Shown: one piece after another, positions 19,130-28,344 of the stretch | How the letters are laid out: every line of letters starts with the position of its first letter | Position numbering within the stretch: position 1 is the first letter of the stretch | DNA from: Cognaticolwellia mytili | GTDB taxonomy: Bacteria; Pseudomonadota; Gammaproteobacteria; Enterobacterales; Alteromonadaceae | Length of the DNA stretch: 64,000 nt | NCBI RefSeq assembly: GCF_002104475.1 | Contig: NZ_NBOF01000001.1 | Location: forward strand, 744,001-808,000 | Direction of reading: 5' to 3' | The notes under the pieces: generated by a model | Told to the model about the DNA's origin: nothing | Database searches by the model: none | Seen by the model: only the letters and a program-made list of their open reading frames with translations | Position numbers and translations under genes: made by a program

Positions 19130-20326
19130 ATGAAAATCAGTACAGGTTTACTTTTTTGTTGCCTCTTTTCAGCCTTTACTTCGGCTAAAACACCATTAGT
19201 TTTATTGTCTATTGACGGTTTTGCACAGCGTTATTTAGAAACTTATCAACCTAAAGCATTAAATAGCTTGGTTGAGCAAGGTACAAGTGCAAAAGCACTG
19301 TTACCAGTTTTCCCCAGTAAAACCTTTCCAAACCATTTAAGTATAATAACCGGACAATATCCTGCTAACCATGGCATCGTACATAACAGCTTTTTTAATC
19401 GAGATATTAACGAAAAATATAAGCTCGGCGCTGGGAAGAACGATGCTCGCTGGTTAACTGCAGATCCCCTTTGGCATATTAATGAACGACAAGGCAATAA
19501 ATCCGCAGTATATTTTTGGCCAGAATCAGAAACATCAAGAGAAAATAAAACCGCAAGTTACTATTATCCTTATAAGCACTCCACACCTAATAAAACACGC
19601 TTTGACCAGATATTAAATTGGTTACGTTTGCCCGCCGCTGAGCGACCAAACTTCATTACTGGATATTTTGCCAGTATTGATGATGCAGGCCACGATTTTG
19701 GTGAAAACTCACCAGAGCTTATTCAAGCAATAACTGAACTTGATAATTTGTTAGCTGAATTTGTTGAGCAAATTAATACTGAATTTTCTGGCCAGGTTAA
19801 CTTGGTTATCGTTTCTGATCACGGTATGACTAAAATAGATAAAAAACATGTGATCAAGTGGAAAAATATGCAAATTGATGATGTTAAAGTTATTAATGGC
19901 TCGACGCAGCTTTATTTGTATAGCGACAATAATCAAAAACTACAAGAAAGCTTAACACTTTTTCAAAGCCAGCAAGAAGAGCAAAAGGGCTACCAGATAT
20001 ATCAACACCCTAATTTTCCCGCGCATTGGCAGTTAAACACCGACGGCCCTTCCATACCTAATGCAATTATTGATGCTGAAATGTCATATATCTTCGATAA
20101 AGGCCGTAGTCATATTGACCCAGAAACTCATGGTTATGACCCTAAATCACAACGAGATCTCGATGCGATTTTTATTGCGACAGGGCCATCATTTAAAAAA
20201 AATGTACAAATAGATGCTTTTAATAACGTTAATGTGTTGCCTATTATTACCCGTGCATTGGGTTTAAAAGATGTAGACAATATTGATGGCACTTATCAAA
20301 TAGCAGACGAGATTGTCCGTAAATAA
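19130..20326 (+). CDS. Ectonucleotide pyrophosphatase/phosphodiesterase (NPP) family, exported
   Basis: An alkaline-phosphatase-superfamily hydrolase of 398 residues with a cleavable signal peptide (about 1-19, ending TSA). The first metal aspartate is D29 in LLSIDGF. The nucleophile threonine is T65 in PSKTFPNHLSIITG, the NPP signature. Further ligands appear in ASIDDAGHDFG and VSDHGM, and a late histidine in DPETHGYDP. It should hydrolyse nucleotide or phospholipid diesters in the periplasm. The small RibK-like gene starts 31 bases downstream with its own Shine-Dalgarno, so the two may be co-transcribed. Confidence 0.88.
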   Translation: MKISTGLLFCCLFSAFTSAKTPLVLLSIDGFAQRYLETYQPKALNSLVEQGTSAKALLPVFPSKTFPNHLSIITGQYPANHGIVHNSFFNRDINEKYKLGAGKNDARWLTADPLWHINERQGNKSAVYFWPESETSRENKTASYYYPYKHSTPNKTRFDQILNWLRLPAAERPNFITGYFASIDDAGHDFGENSPELIQAITELDNLLAEFVEQINTEFSGQVNLVIVSDHGMTKIDKKHVIKWKNMQIDDVKVINGSTQLYLYSDNNQKLQESLTLFQSQQEEQKGYQIYQHPNFPAHWQLNTDGPSIPNAIIDAEMSYIFDKGRSHIDPETHGYDPKSQRDLDAIFIATGPSFKKNVQIDAFNNVNVLPIITRALGLKDVDNIDGTYQIADEIVRK

Positions 20327-20357
20327 AATACTTTTAACCTGGAAGAAAAGGGGATTT

Positions 20358-20798
20358 ATGGGGAAATACCAAGTGAGCTTAGTAAAAGGCTATCAAGTTG
20401 CTTCAGGATTAACCAAAAACTCCTTATTTCCTAATGGTACTGTTAATGCACAAATACCTTATTTTGAAGCGTTAGGCTTAAGCCTGACAGGTTTTTTTCC
20501 TGCAACACTTAATATTCACTTTGATTGTCAAAAAATATCGTTATCCCAGCCAACCTTTTATTTTCAAAAGGTAAAGTGGCATTCATCAGTTCCTGCAGAA
20601 GACTTCAAGTTTTTCACTTGCCAATTATTTTACAAAAATATCGCTTATCAAGCCTTGATTTATCAACCTCAAATAGCAACAAAAGTTGCACACTTTCATC
20701 CACACAATCAACTAGAAGTATTAGCACCTTATATTAAAAATGTAAATTACGGTGACACCTTATATATTGAAAGCAGTAGTATAAATTTACAGTGCTGA
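20358..20798 (+). CDS. Small protein resembling archaeal CTP-dependent riboflavin kinase (RibK/DUF120)
   Basis: A 146-residue protein. The frame opens at a TTG at 20313, but the ATG at 20358 has AAGGGGA just upstream and is chosen. I recognise a likeness to the RibK/DUF120 cradle-loop barrel: an N-terminal QVASGL (13-18) in place of the archaeal VVSGLGEG, FFPATLNIHF (47-56) in place of PYPGTLNV with the TLN kept, an EDF segment near 81, FHPHNQLEVLAP (113-124) in place of the xHxxxxEIIAP stretch, and a closing GDTLYIES (132-139). Order and spacing fit. Bacteria normally make FMN with RibF, so a different ligand or role is possible. Evidence is from remembered sequence only. Confidence 0.55.
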   Translation: MGKYQVSLVKGYQVASGLTKNSLFPNGTVNAQIPYFEALGLSLTGFFPATLNIHFDCQKISLSQPTFYFQKVKWHSSVPAEDFKFFTCQLFYKNIAYQALIYQPQIATKVAHFHPHNQLEVLAPYIKNVNYGDTLYIESSSINLQC

Positions 20799-20931
20799 TT
20801 TTTGAGTGCTCATACCTATTTTTTACTTTGCTTGTTGAGCGAAAATATTATTAAATTTACCTTAAATAACTTTTCATTAACATGCATAATAAGGTATGTT
20901 TTAAATTAAAGAATAAAATTGAAGTTTTGCC

Positions 20932-22143
20932 ATGGAATTAAGCTACATAGCACGTCAGGCCATACTGGACCGTAACAATCAAACTATAGGTTATGAATTG
21001 TTGTTTAGGGATAGTCCAGAAAATAGATTTCCTGAGATAGATCAAGATATTGCTAGTTCTAAGCTAGTGATACAAAATCATTTTCAAGGTGATATTCAGT
21101 CTATTAGTTTAGGAAAACTCGCTTTTATCAATTTTACTGAAAAATGCTTGATTAATAAGTACCCATTAATGTTCGATAAATCGTCAATTGTTATCGAGTT
21201 GGTTGGTCATAAATCAGTAACAGAACGTTTATTGAAAATTGTTAAGTATTATCATGAAAATGGTTATCAGGTTGCATTAACCGAGTATGACTTAGATAAA
21301 AAGTGGGATGTACTATTCCCTTATATTTCAATGATAAAAATCGATATTGAAGTCACTAATGCTAAACGCTTAAGGCCGGTACTGGAGCGTTTGAAATCTT
21401 TTAATATCAAATTAATTGCTGAAAAAGTTGAAACAAATTATCAGTTACAATCACTAGCAGAAGTTGGTTTTAATTATTATCAAGGTTATTTTTATCACGA
21501 GCCAGAAATAATTAGAGGGCAAACACTATCTCCAATAAAATCACAGATGTTACATTTGATCAGTGAAACCTTTAATAAGCCATTAGATTTTGACCATATC
21601 GCCGAGATTATCAGTCATGATGTCAATTTAACCGTCGGTTTTTTAAAGCTAGTCAATAATGTTGCCACGGGTACTCGTATTGAAGTTACATCATTAAAGC
21701 AAGCGGCTGCCTACTTAGGTGAAGATAAACTCAAGCAATACGTTACTATTTTGGCGCTATCAAAACTTACATCAGATAAAAATAGTGAAGTGTCTAAGCA
21801 ATCACTTATCACGGCTAAGCTGATGTCAAGTTTGGCGAAAGAAAGTGCTTTTTTAGAAATTAGTGACTTAGCATTTATTACAGGGTTACTCAGTACCGTT
21901 GAAGTGCTTTTGAGTATGCCAATGGATGAAATACTCAAAACAATGCCATTAGCCAAGCCAATTGAAGAAGCTTTAGTCAATCATAGTGGTTTACTTGGTG
22001 AGTTATTAGATTTAACCACAAACTACATCACAGGTCATGGTGAGAACATCCAACAATTAATTGATGTTTATGGGCTAGATGCAAATTTTATTCATAAAGA
22101 ATTTGTTCAGGCGAGCAACTGGTGTAAATCTTTAGGGATTTAA
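20932..22143 (+). CDS. EAL-HDOD signalling protein with degenerate EAL domain (YuxH-like)
   Basis: The 403 residues begin with the layout of YuxH-type proteins: YIARQAILDRNNQTIGYELLFR, where GYELLFR stands in for the catalytic EALxR motif. Other EAL catalytic residues are also absent, so it probably does not cleave cyclic-di-GMP. The C-terminal half from about residue 200 is an HDOD domain (ISHDVNLTVGFLKLVNN, ITSLKQAAAYLG-type helices). Such proteins are cytoplasmic regulators tied to c-di-GMP or stress signalling. It is a single gene with its own terminator. Confidence 0.85.
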   Translation: MELSYIARQAILDRNNQTIGYELLFRDSPENRFPEIDQDIASSKLVIQNHFQGDIQSISLGKLAFINFTEKCLINKYPLMFDKSSIVIELVGHKSVTERLLKIVKYYHENGYQVALTEYDLDKKWDVLFPYISMIKIDIEVTNAKRLRPVLERLKSFNIKLIAEKVETNYQLQSLAEVGFNYYQGYFYHEPEIIRGQTLSPIKSQMLHLISETFNKPLDFDHIAEIISHDVNLTVGFLKLVNNVATGTRIEVTSLKQAAAYLGEDKLKQYVTILALSKLTSDKNSEVSKQSLITAKLMSSLAKESAFLEISDLAFITGLLSTVEVLLSMPMDEILKTMPLAKPIEEALVNHSGLLGELLDLTTNYITGHGENIQQLIDVYGLDANFIHKEFVQASNWCKSLGI

Positions 22144-22161
22144 ATTACTTGAATGAATATA

Positions 22162-22194
22162 AATAAAGGAGTACTTAAATACTCCTTTATTTTA
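22162..22194. terminator. Bidirectional terminator
   Basis: AATAAAGGAGTA-CTTAAA-TACTCCTTTATT is a perfect hairpin followed by TTT, between the EAL-HDOD gene and the convergent yghU. Confidence 0.88.
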
Positions 22195-22216
22195 TCAATA
22201 AAAACCTACGCTTAAT

Positions 22217-23089
22217 TTAATTTTCTAACTCAAGCTTGTCTTGTGTACGCTTTAAAAAGTCACTAGCATCATGACGCTCATGCAGTTGAGTTGATAAATC
22301 TCCCCACGTTTTATTAACCATCACACCACGTTTAATTGCCGGGCGTTGGTCCAGTTGGTTAGCCCAACGTATCAAGTTTTTGTATGAGCCGGCATCTAAA
22401 AATTCTGCAGCATCGTATAATCTATTTAACACAAGTGCGCCATACCAAGGCCATATTGCAACATCAGCGATGCTATATTCATCTCCACAAATGTATTCAT
22501 TATTTGCTAGATGTTTATCTAAAACATCTAGCTGCCTTTTAACCTCCATTGAAAACCTATCAATACAGTACTCTATTTTTTCCGGAGCATAAGCATAAAA
22601 ATGCCCAAAGCCACCACCTAAATAAGGTGCACTGCCCATTTGCCAAAATAGCCACGACATACACTCTGCTCGTTTTTCGCCCTTGGGTATTAACGCATTA
22701 AACTTCTCAGCTAAGTGCAACAAAATGGAGCCTGATTCAAATAAGCGAATGGGTTGTTCATTACTTTGGTCCAACAGTGCGGGAATTTTAGAATTGGGGT
22801 TAATATCAACAAACCCGCTAGCAAACTGTTCTCCTTTACTAATATCAATTAAAAAAGCGTCATACTCAGCCTCATCGAAACCCAGGGCTAGTAACTCCTC
22901 CAGCATAATCGTAACTTTTACCCCATTAGGGGTTGCGAGCGAATGTAGCTGGAAAGGATGCTTCCCTTTTGGTAACGCGTTATCGTGAGTAGGGCCTGAA
23001 ATAGGCCGATTGATACTTGCCCAGTTCCCGCCATTGCTTGTATTCCATTGCCATACTTTGGGTGGAATATATGAATTATCAGCACTCAT
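22217..23089 (-). CDS. yghU: Glutathione-dependent disulfide-bond oxidoreductase YghU
   Basis: A GST-family protein of 290 residues that matches E. coli YghU nearly throughout: KVWQWNTSNGGNWASINRP at the N-terminus, KHPFQLHSLATPNG, VTIMLEELLALG, VDINPNSKIPAL, FESGSILLHLAEKF, and GGGFGHFYAYAPEKIEY before the helical C-terminal domain, with LHERHDASDF at the end. The family binds two glutathiones and reduces disulfide or peroxide substrates in the cytoplasm. AGGAAA precedes the ATG. It is a single gene. Confidence 0.95.
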   Translation of the reverse strand: MSADNSYIPPKVWQWNTSNGGNWASINRPISGPTHDNALPKGKHPFQLHSLATPNGVKVTIMLEELLALGFDEAEYDAFLIDISKGEQFASGFVDINPNSKIPALLDQSNEQPIRLFESGSILLHLAEKFNALIPKGEKRAECMSWLFWQMGSAPYLGGGFGHFYAYAPEKIEYCIDRFSMEVKRQLDVLDKHLANNEYICGDEYSIADVAIWPWYGALVLNRLYDAAEFLDAGSYKNLIRWANQLDQRPAIKRGVMVNKTWGDLSTQLHERHDASDFLKRTQDKLELEN

Positions 23090-23283
23090 GGGATTTTCCT
23101 ATAATTATTAAAATATTACATGAATAGCTACGTTAAGCCTAAAGAGTAAAAAACGCGAGGGCTTTAACAGTAATTTTAAGAGCACGTAGCTATCAGTTAG
23201 ATGATAAGTGTATGAAAGCAATTTAAAAAAGAATATATTGGCAAGTGATAAAATAATAATTCGTATAAGGTAATGTATTTTTC

Positions 23284-23853
23284 ATGATCATTGATAATGT
23301 AAAGCGCTTAACGCTATTTGGCTTACTAACATCGCTACTTGGCTGTACAAATGTTAGTCACACGCCGCAAGTATTTTTGGGAGAAAACCTTATTACTCCA
23401 TACACGGGTTTTCTTGCTGGCTGGAAAGTCATTATTGAAAACCAAGCGCATTATCATTCTAGAATGTGGCAACACCCCGCGCTTGGTTTTAAGAGCTCTT
23501 ACGTTGTTAGTGTCACACCAAAAGAAAAACACAATAACAAATACTTTCGAAATATTATCGACAAACCGGGTATTGAGTCTTGTATCAATTTTAGTAGTGA
23601 AACCATCAACTCAACTATCGACACAAATTATCCAAAAGAATTTTGGCAAACAACCTGTTTAAGAAAGAATGGCAGTGAAGCAAAAATTCTACACTTGCTT
23701 ATTCAAGGAAATGATAGCCTTTATCACATTCAAAAAATTTGGCAGGATAAATATTCTTTAGAAGAAATTTCATTGTGGCAGAGTAGACTTGAACAAAGTT
23801 ATGTTTGCGATAGCAGATCACTTGAAGCCAAGTGTCCTCAAAACAATGACTAA
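23284..23853 (+). CDS. Predicted lipoprotein, unknown function
   Basis: A 189-residue product with a hydrophobic N-terminus and a lipobox LLGC (C21), so probably an outer-membrane or periplasmic lipoprotein. The mature part has several cysteines (C98, C121 and two near the C-terminus in YVCDSRSLEAKCPQ), which may form disulfides. I do not recognise a family. It is followed after 159 bp by the DUF3313 lipoprotein gene in the same direction, but there is no evidence of an operon. Confidence 0.65.
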   Translation: MIIDNVKRLTLFGLLTSLLGCTNVSHTPQVFLGENLITPYTGFLAGWKVIIENQAHYHSRMWQHPALGFKSSYVVSVTPKEKHNNKYFRNIIDKPGIESCINFSSETINSTIDTNYPKEFWQTTCLRKNGSEAKILHLLIQGNDSLYHIQKIWQDKYSLEEISLWQSRLEQSYVCDSRSLEAKCPQNND

Positions 23854-24012
23854 ATTTTGAGGCATTGTAGATACAAAAAATTACTGAAAAGTAACGAAGA
23901 TTCAACCGTTTAATTTTCTATAAAAGCTAAACTATGTTTGACATAACGACTATGTGTGCCAATATTTTTATATCCATTAGGATTTTAAATTGCCCACAAT
24001 AAAGGAATTTTT

Positions 24013-24663
24013 ATGAAGGTTGCATTATTTTCAATTGCCGCGAGTTTATTACTAAGTGCTTGTACAACTCAGCATAAGTTAGTTGTAGAAGAAATGAAGT
24101 TGAGCGGATATTTGAGTCATTATGAAAAACTGCAACCGCTTGAAGATGAAACAGCAATGCGTTGGCTATCAGGCGATTTAAAGCAGTACGATAAAATTTA
24201 TATGGCACCGATAGAGTTACTGCCTGGTTTTAACGTAAACGAACAAGTTAATACTGAACAAGCTAAAAAAATTACAGAATATTTAAATAATGGATTTAGT
24301 GATCGGTTATCAAAAATAGGTCGTTTAGCCACAGCGCCTGGTCCTGGCGTACTAACGATAAAACCGGCAATAACAGCAATAACATCAGAAACTGAACAGT
24401 TAAAAGCACACCAATATGTTTTGCCCATTGCTATAGCGAGAACTTTAATAAAGTCTGCCACCGATCGACGTGATGCCGTTGCTGCTATTTATTTAGAAGC
24501 ACAATTATTCGATGGTGATAATATCCTTAAAGGTGAGGTATTAAGAAAAGGCATTAGTGGTCAGTCAGATAATGAAGAAATCACTCAAGAAGACGTTAAT
24601 GGTTTGCTGGACGATTGGTTAGAATTTTTTCAGCAACAAGTCGCTAGTATTTATGACGAGTAA
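24013..24663 (+). CDS. DUF3313 lipoprotein
   Basis: A 216-residue product with lipobox LLSAC (C17). The body follows the DUF3313 pattern: an early SGYLSHYEKL segment, YDKIYMAPIEL, LNNGFSDRLSK and a C-terminal region ending in a helical VNGLLDDWLEFF. This family is of unknown function and presumed outer-membrane attached. AAGGA precedes the ATG. It ends in a strong terminator shared with the convergent kef gene. Confidence 0.8.
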   Translation: MKVALFSIAASLLLSACTTQHKLVVEEMKLSGYLSHYEKLQPLEDETAMRWLSGDLKQYDKIYMAPIELLPGFNVNEQVNTEQAKKITEYLNNGFSDRLSKIGRLATAPGPGVLTIKPAITAITSETEQLKAHQYVLPIAIARTLIKSATDRRDAVAAIYLEAQLFDGDNILKGEVLRKGISGQSDNEEITQEDVNGLLDDWLEFFQQQVASIYDE

Positions 24664-24693
24664 TTAATTCTATTTTAACACAGGGTGTTAAAT

Positions 24694-24726
24694 AAAAAGG
24701 CAGCCACAAAAAGGCTGCCTTTTTTA
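24694..24726. terminator. Bidirectional terminator
   Basis: AAAAAGGCAGCC and GGCTGCCTTTTTT form an 11-bp stem around a short A-rich loop, with T runs on both strands. It lies between the DUF3313 and Kef-type genes. Confidence 0.92.
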
Positions 24727-24788
24727 TATCTAATTTTGTCTTAATTTAAATGATTAGCGTCAATACTAATTCAATGTAAGTGTTTAGC

Positions 24789-26636
24789 TTAATTATGCTC
24801 TTCACAGTTTTCACCATGACAGGTATTAAGCTTGGCTAATTCGGCTTTATCCTTAGCTAAAACTAATTGAAGATCTTCTTTACGCTGTTTAACTGCCACG
24901 CCATAGCTATGGTCGTCACCCCAAAGTTCAGCCAGTAAGTTCATTGACTCGTGATCATGATCAGAAAATAATGTACCCGCACGCTCAGCCGTTTTATCAT
25001 CATTACCCAATAGCTTTAATGCTTCTATCCCAAGGTTTAATGCGGAATCAAAAGTTTCACGTTTAAAAGCAGTAACCCCGATACTCATCAACTCATAAGC
25101 ATGGCGTCTATCTCTCGCTCGAGCGACTATTCTTAAATTTGGAAAATGTTTTTGTGCAAGCTTCGACAGCTCAATAATTTTATCGGCATCATCAATGGCA
25201 ATGACTAGAAGTCGAGCTTCGTTTGCACCAGCAGCTTCTAATAAGTCTTGCCTTGAAGCATCCCCGTAATAAACTTTATTACCAAAGCGTTTCAGTAATT
25301 CTATTTGGCTAGGGCTGTGATCCAAAATTGATAAATGATAACCCTGAGCAGCTAATAGACGACCGATTATCTGCCCAAAGCGTCCGTACCCAGCAATGAT
25401 CACTTGAGTTGTAGACTCTATTTCTTCACTTGATTCATAAGCATTGTCAGCCGTTGCTTTTCTATCAATAACTTTGTCGTAGAAAATTAACAATAGTGGT
25501 GATAGCAACATAGACATAGCGACAACTAAGGTCGTAAATTTAGTTTGCGTATCATCAAGTATTTGTAATGACGTAGTTAATGAAAGTAAAACAAATGCAA
25601 ATTCACCACCTTGCGCTAATGCTAAAGTAAATAAGTACTTTTGCTTACCGGGCAACTTAAACAAGGTAGCGAGGAAGTAAAGCACAATCGCTTTAATTAC
25701 TATGAGGCCAATGACTAAGGAAATGATACTGCTAAATTGTTCGGCAAATAATTGAAAATCAATCGATGCGCCAACAGTAATGAAGAATAAACCAAGTAAT
25801 AAGCCTTTAAATGGTTCAATGTCTGCTTCTAACTCATGCCTAAAGTCACTTTCTGCTAAAACGACACCGGCTAAAAAAGTACCTAAGGCCGGAGATAGTC
25901 CTATTTTTTGCATCAATACTGCAATGGTGATCACTAAAAATAAGGCAAATACGGTAAAGAGCTCACGTAATCGAGTATCAGCTATATATCTAAATACGGG
26001 TGCTGAAACATATTTACCGGCTAAAATAATTGCCGCAATAACGGTAACAGAAATCAGTACTTGGCCATATACGGGAAAATGTTCCACCCAATTACCATGG
26101 CTTTGATCGCTTGCCGTAGCAGACAAATCAGCAAAGGCCATAAGCGGTAAAAGCGCGAGAATAGGGATGACCGCAATGTCTTGAAATAGCAAAACCGAAA
26201 AAGCGTTTTGCCCAGCTTCTTGTTTAATCCAACCTTTTTCCGCTAGTGTCTGTAACACAATCGCCGTAGATGAAAGCGCTAACATCAAACCTATTGCCAT
26301 TGATGTTTGCCATCTTAAATCCAAAATGTACAAACAAGCGGCAAATATTAGCAATGTTGAAAGGGTGACTTGCAGTCCACCTAAACCAATAATCGAGTGT
26401 CTAAGTTTCCATAAACGTGAAGGATGTAGCTCTAAACCGACTAAAAATAGCATCATCACGACACCGAATTCTGCAAAATGCATGGTATCTGTTTGGTCAC
26501 CAACTAAGCCAAATAAAAATGGCCCAATTAAAATTCCAGCTAACAAATAGCCTAATACAGAGCCAAGCCCCAAACGTTTGGCAATTGGCACAGCAACTAT
26601 TGCTGCAGCAAGGTAAATTAAAGCACTTTCTAACAT
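24789..26636 (-). CDS. Kef-type potassium/proton antiporter
   Basis: Inner-membrane monovalent cation:proton antiporter of the CPA2 family, 615 residues. The first 375 or so residues contain about twelve hydrophobic segments, with conserved GYLLAGILIGP (about 29-39) and LALSSTAIVLQ (about 119-129). A Rossmann-type RCK/TrkA-N domain follows (VIIAGYGRFGQIIGRLL, about 394-410), which in KefB/KefC binds NAD(H) and glutathione adducts. The C-terminus ends in a cysteine/histidine-rich tail (CHGENCEEHN) of unknown relevance. AGGA precedes the ATG. No kefF/kefG ancillary gene is next to it, so glutathione control is uncertain. Confidence 0.88.
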   Translation of the reverse strand: MLESALIYLAAAIVAVPIAKRLGLGSVLGYLLAGILIGPFLFGLVGDQTDTMHFAEFGVVMMLFLVGLELHPSRLWKLRHSIIGLGGLQVTLSTLLIFAACLYILDLRWQTSMAIGLMLALSSTAIVLQTLAEKGWIKQEAGQNAFSVLLFQDIAVIPILALLPLMAFADLSATASDQSHGNWVEHFPVYGQVLISVTVIAAIILAGKYVSAPVFRYIADTRLRELFTVFALFLVITIAVLMQKIGLSPALGTFLAGVVLAESDFRHELEADIEPFKGLLLGLFFITVGASIDFQLFAEQFSSIISLVIGLIVIKAIVLYFLATLFKLPGKQKYLFTLALAQGGEFAFVLLSLTTSLQILDDTQTKFTTLVVAMSMLLSPLLLIFYDKVIDRKATADNAYESSEEIESTTQVIIAGYGRFGQIIGRLLAAQGYHLSILDHSPSQIELLKRFGNKVYYGDASRQDLLEAAGANEARLLVIAIDDADKIIELSKLAQKHFPNLRIVARARDRRHAYELMSIGVTAFKRETFDSALNLGIEALKLLGNDDKTAERAGTLFSDHDHESMNLLAELWGDDHSYGVAVKQRKEDLQLVLAKDKAELAKLNTCHGENCEEHN

Positions 26637-26762
26637 AGTGTTCCTAGTTGTTTGTTTTACTTATTATTTATTTGATTTTTATCTAATTAATTCTGTTGTG
26701 CTTGCCAAGCAATAGTTAGCCAGGAAGCACTATCAGTATAGTGTATTTATCTGGTAATAAGG

Positions 26763-28004
26763 TTAATCAACTTTACGGCGTTTACCACTTTCTGCACGTT
26801 TTTTGTTTTCACTTTGCACATAAACGGTATCAGTTGTTGCCATACTGGCATGACCCAAATCCTCAGAAATATCTTTAAGAGGGCGCCCACGTTCAATTTC
26901 CATACTTGCACCGGTATGTCTTAACCAATGTGAAGAGGCTTCCTTTAGCTTTAATGCCTTGTTAGCGCTTTCAGATATTCTCATGTTTTCATAAGCTTGG
27001 TCGAAGACGCTTTGCACTAAACGCCGTAAATGGCGTGAAGTCATGCCGCCTTGACCACGTACTTTTTCAACCAGAATCGAGTTTTCATTACTTGCTGGTA
27101 AACCCAATAAACCACGAGAAGTACGATAACGCTCTAAAAATGGCAGAAAATCGATAGGCACAGTAATATCACGCAGTTTTCTACTTTTGCCAAACACTTT
27201 CAGCCACCAGTTTTCATCCTCATCTTGCCAAAAGTTGCTCATAACAGGAGACCAATTTGGTCGTTCAGACAGCTCAGAAATCCTTAAAAATAGGGTTTTT
27301 AAGGCAGCAATAACGAATAAATTACGTTCAAAAACAGGGTTCTCATCAGCCATTTCTACAGCGGTATCTAAAACATATTGCCATTGGCTAGCGGTTAAGC
27401 GTTTGATTTCTTTAACTTGTGAGTCAATGATAAAGTGACGACAATCTTTTTTAGCAATTTGTGCAGGATTACCAACGCAATAATCTTCAGACATTAAGTA
27501 ATTATAGAATGCGATAATAGCGGTAAACATTGATGTCAGCGTTTGCTGCGATGGACGATATTTTTTCTTGTCTACAACATATTGAGATTTTAGACTTTTA
27601 GGCGCTTGAATTTTAAATGGAAACCAATGTTCGTTAGCTGATGAATAACCATGGGTGATCCTAAAGCGTTCTTGATTTGACGTACCAATCCAATGAACTG
27701 GTGGCTGCCAACAAAAGTCAGCATATTCTAGAAAGTCAGATTTACGTAATTGATCGATAGGTTTTTGCTTTTCGATAAACGCCCATAAAAGAAAACGTTC
27801 AACGTCATTTCTAAAACGGTCATAAGTATGCTCAGATTTATTTCGACCTATATAAGTAAGAAAAACTTTTCCCCAGTTAAATTGCTCAAGCCACCAAGGT
27901 TCGTTTGCAGAGAACAATTCATTTAGTTCAGGATAATCTTCAAGATCGAATTCACACAAATCAACGTATGGTGGGAATAAAGGAAAAGGCTTATTTAACG
28001 ACAT
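26763..28004 (-). CDS. Tyrosine recombinase (phage-integrase family)
   Basis: Site-specific DNA recombinase of 413 residues. The catalytic set is complete: R241 in LFLRISEL, K273 in FGKSRK, H359 and R362 in HWLRHT, H385 in LGHAS and the nucleophile Y395 in TVYVQSE. An N-terminal SAM-like core-binding domain spans about 40-180. The frame opens at a TTG at 28028; the first ATG, at 28004, is preferred. It is 124 bp from the Kef gene and next to the deaminase/FRG cassette. It may have moved the cassette, or may be a resident recombinase marking a hot spot. A 32-nt palindrome lies 60 bp upstream of its start. Confidence 0.9.
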   Translation of the reverse strand: MSLNKPFPLFPPYVDLCEFDLEDYPELNELFSANEPWWLEQFNWGKVFLTYIGRNKSEHTYDRFRNDVERFLLWAFIEKQKPIDQLRKSDFLEYADFCWQPPVHWIGTSNQERFRITHGYSSANEHWFPFKIQAPKSLKSQYVVDKKKYRPSQQTLTSMFTAIIAFYNYLMSEDYCVGNPAQIAKKDCRHFIIDSQVKEIKRLTASQWQYVLDTAVEMADENPVFERNLFVIAALKTLFLRISELSERPNWSPVMSNFWQDEDENWWLKVFGKSRKLRDITVPIDFLPFLERYRTSRGLLGLPASNENSILVEKVRGQGGMTSRHLRRLVQSVFDQAYENMRISESANKALKLKEASSHWLRHTGASMEIERGRPLKDISEDLGHASMATTDTVYVQSENKKRAESGKRRKVD

Positions 28005-28063
28005 ATTATTTTTAATTCTGAGTATCAATATTGGAATGAAGTTAGTTTAATGCATCATATACG

Positions 28064-28095
28064 CTATGTCCAATACTGAAGAGTATCGGACATAG
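28064..28095. promoter_or_regulatory. Palindrome upstream of the tyrosine recombinase gene
   Basis: CTATGTCC-A-ATACT-GAAG-AGTAT-C-GGACATAG is a 13-bp stem with one mismatch and a four-base loop. It lies about 60 bp upstream of the recombinase start and has no T run, so an operator or recombination site is likelier than a terminator. Confidence 0.55.
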
Positions 28096-28344
28096 TGGGG
28101 TGTATTGATAGGGAGAGCGCTTACCTTGTCGTCTATTGTCATTCGAACTTTAACACTGGATCGGCTCTACTCTTAACTGGCGTTTGTACTTATTGATATA
28201 ATGAAGTTAATAAGTATTCTTTGAAAAAAGAAAAATTATTGTTAACACTGCGTATATAAAAATTAGTTTTTCATGACTAACCTATTGATTTTTCAAGTAG
28301 TGTTATATTTCCCCTTTAACTTTATTAGACCTGAAGCGTTGGTC
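28096..28344. other. Gap between the recombinase palindrome and the FRG gene
   Basis: About 250 AT-rich bases downstream of the FRG gene with no open frame. A weak AGACC/GGTCT stem overlaps the FRG stop but lacks a T run. It may hold the promoter of the recombinase gene. Confidence 0.4.
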
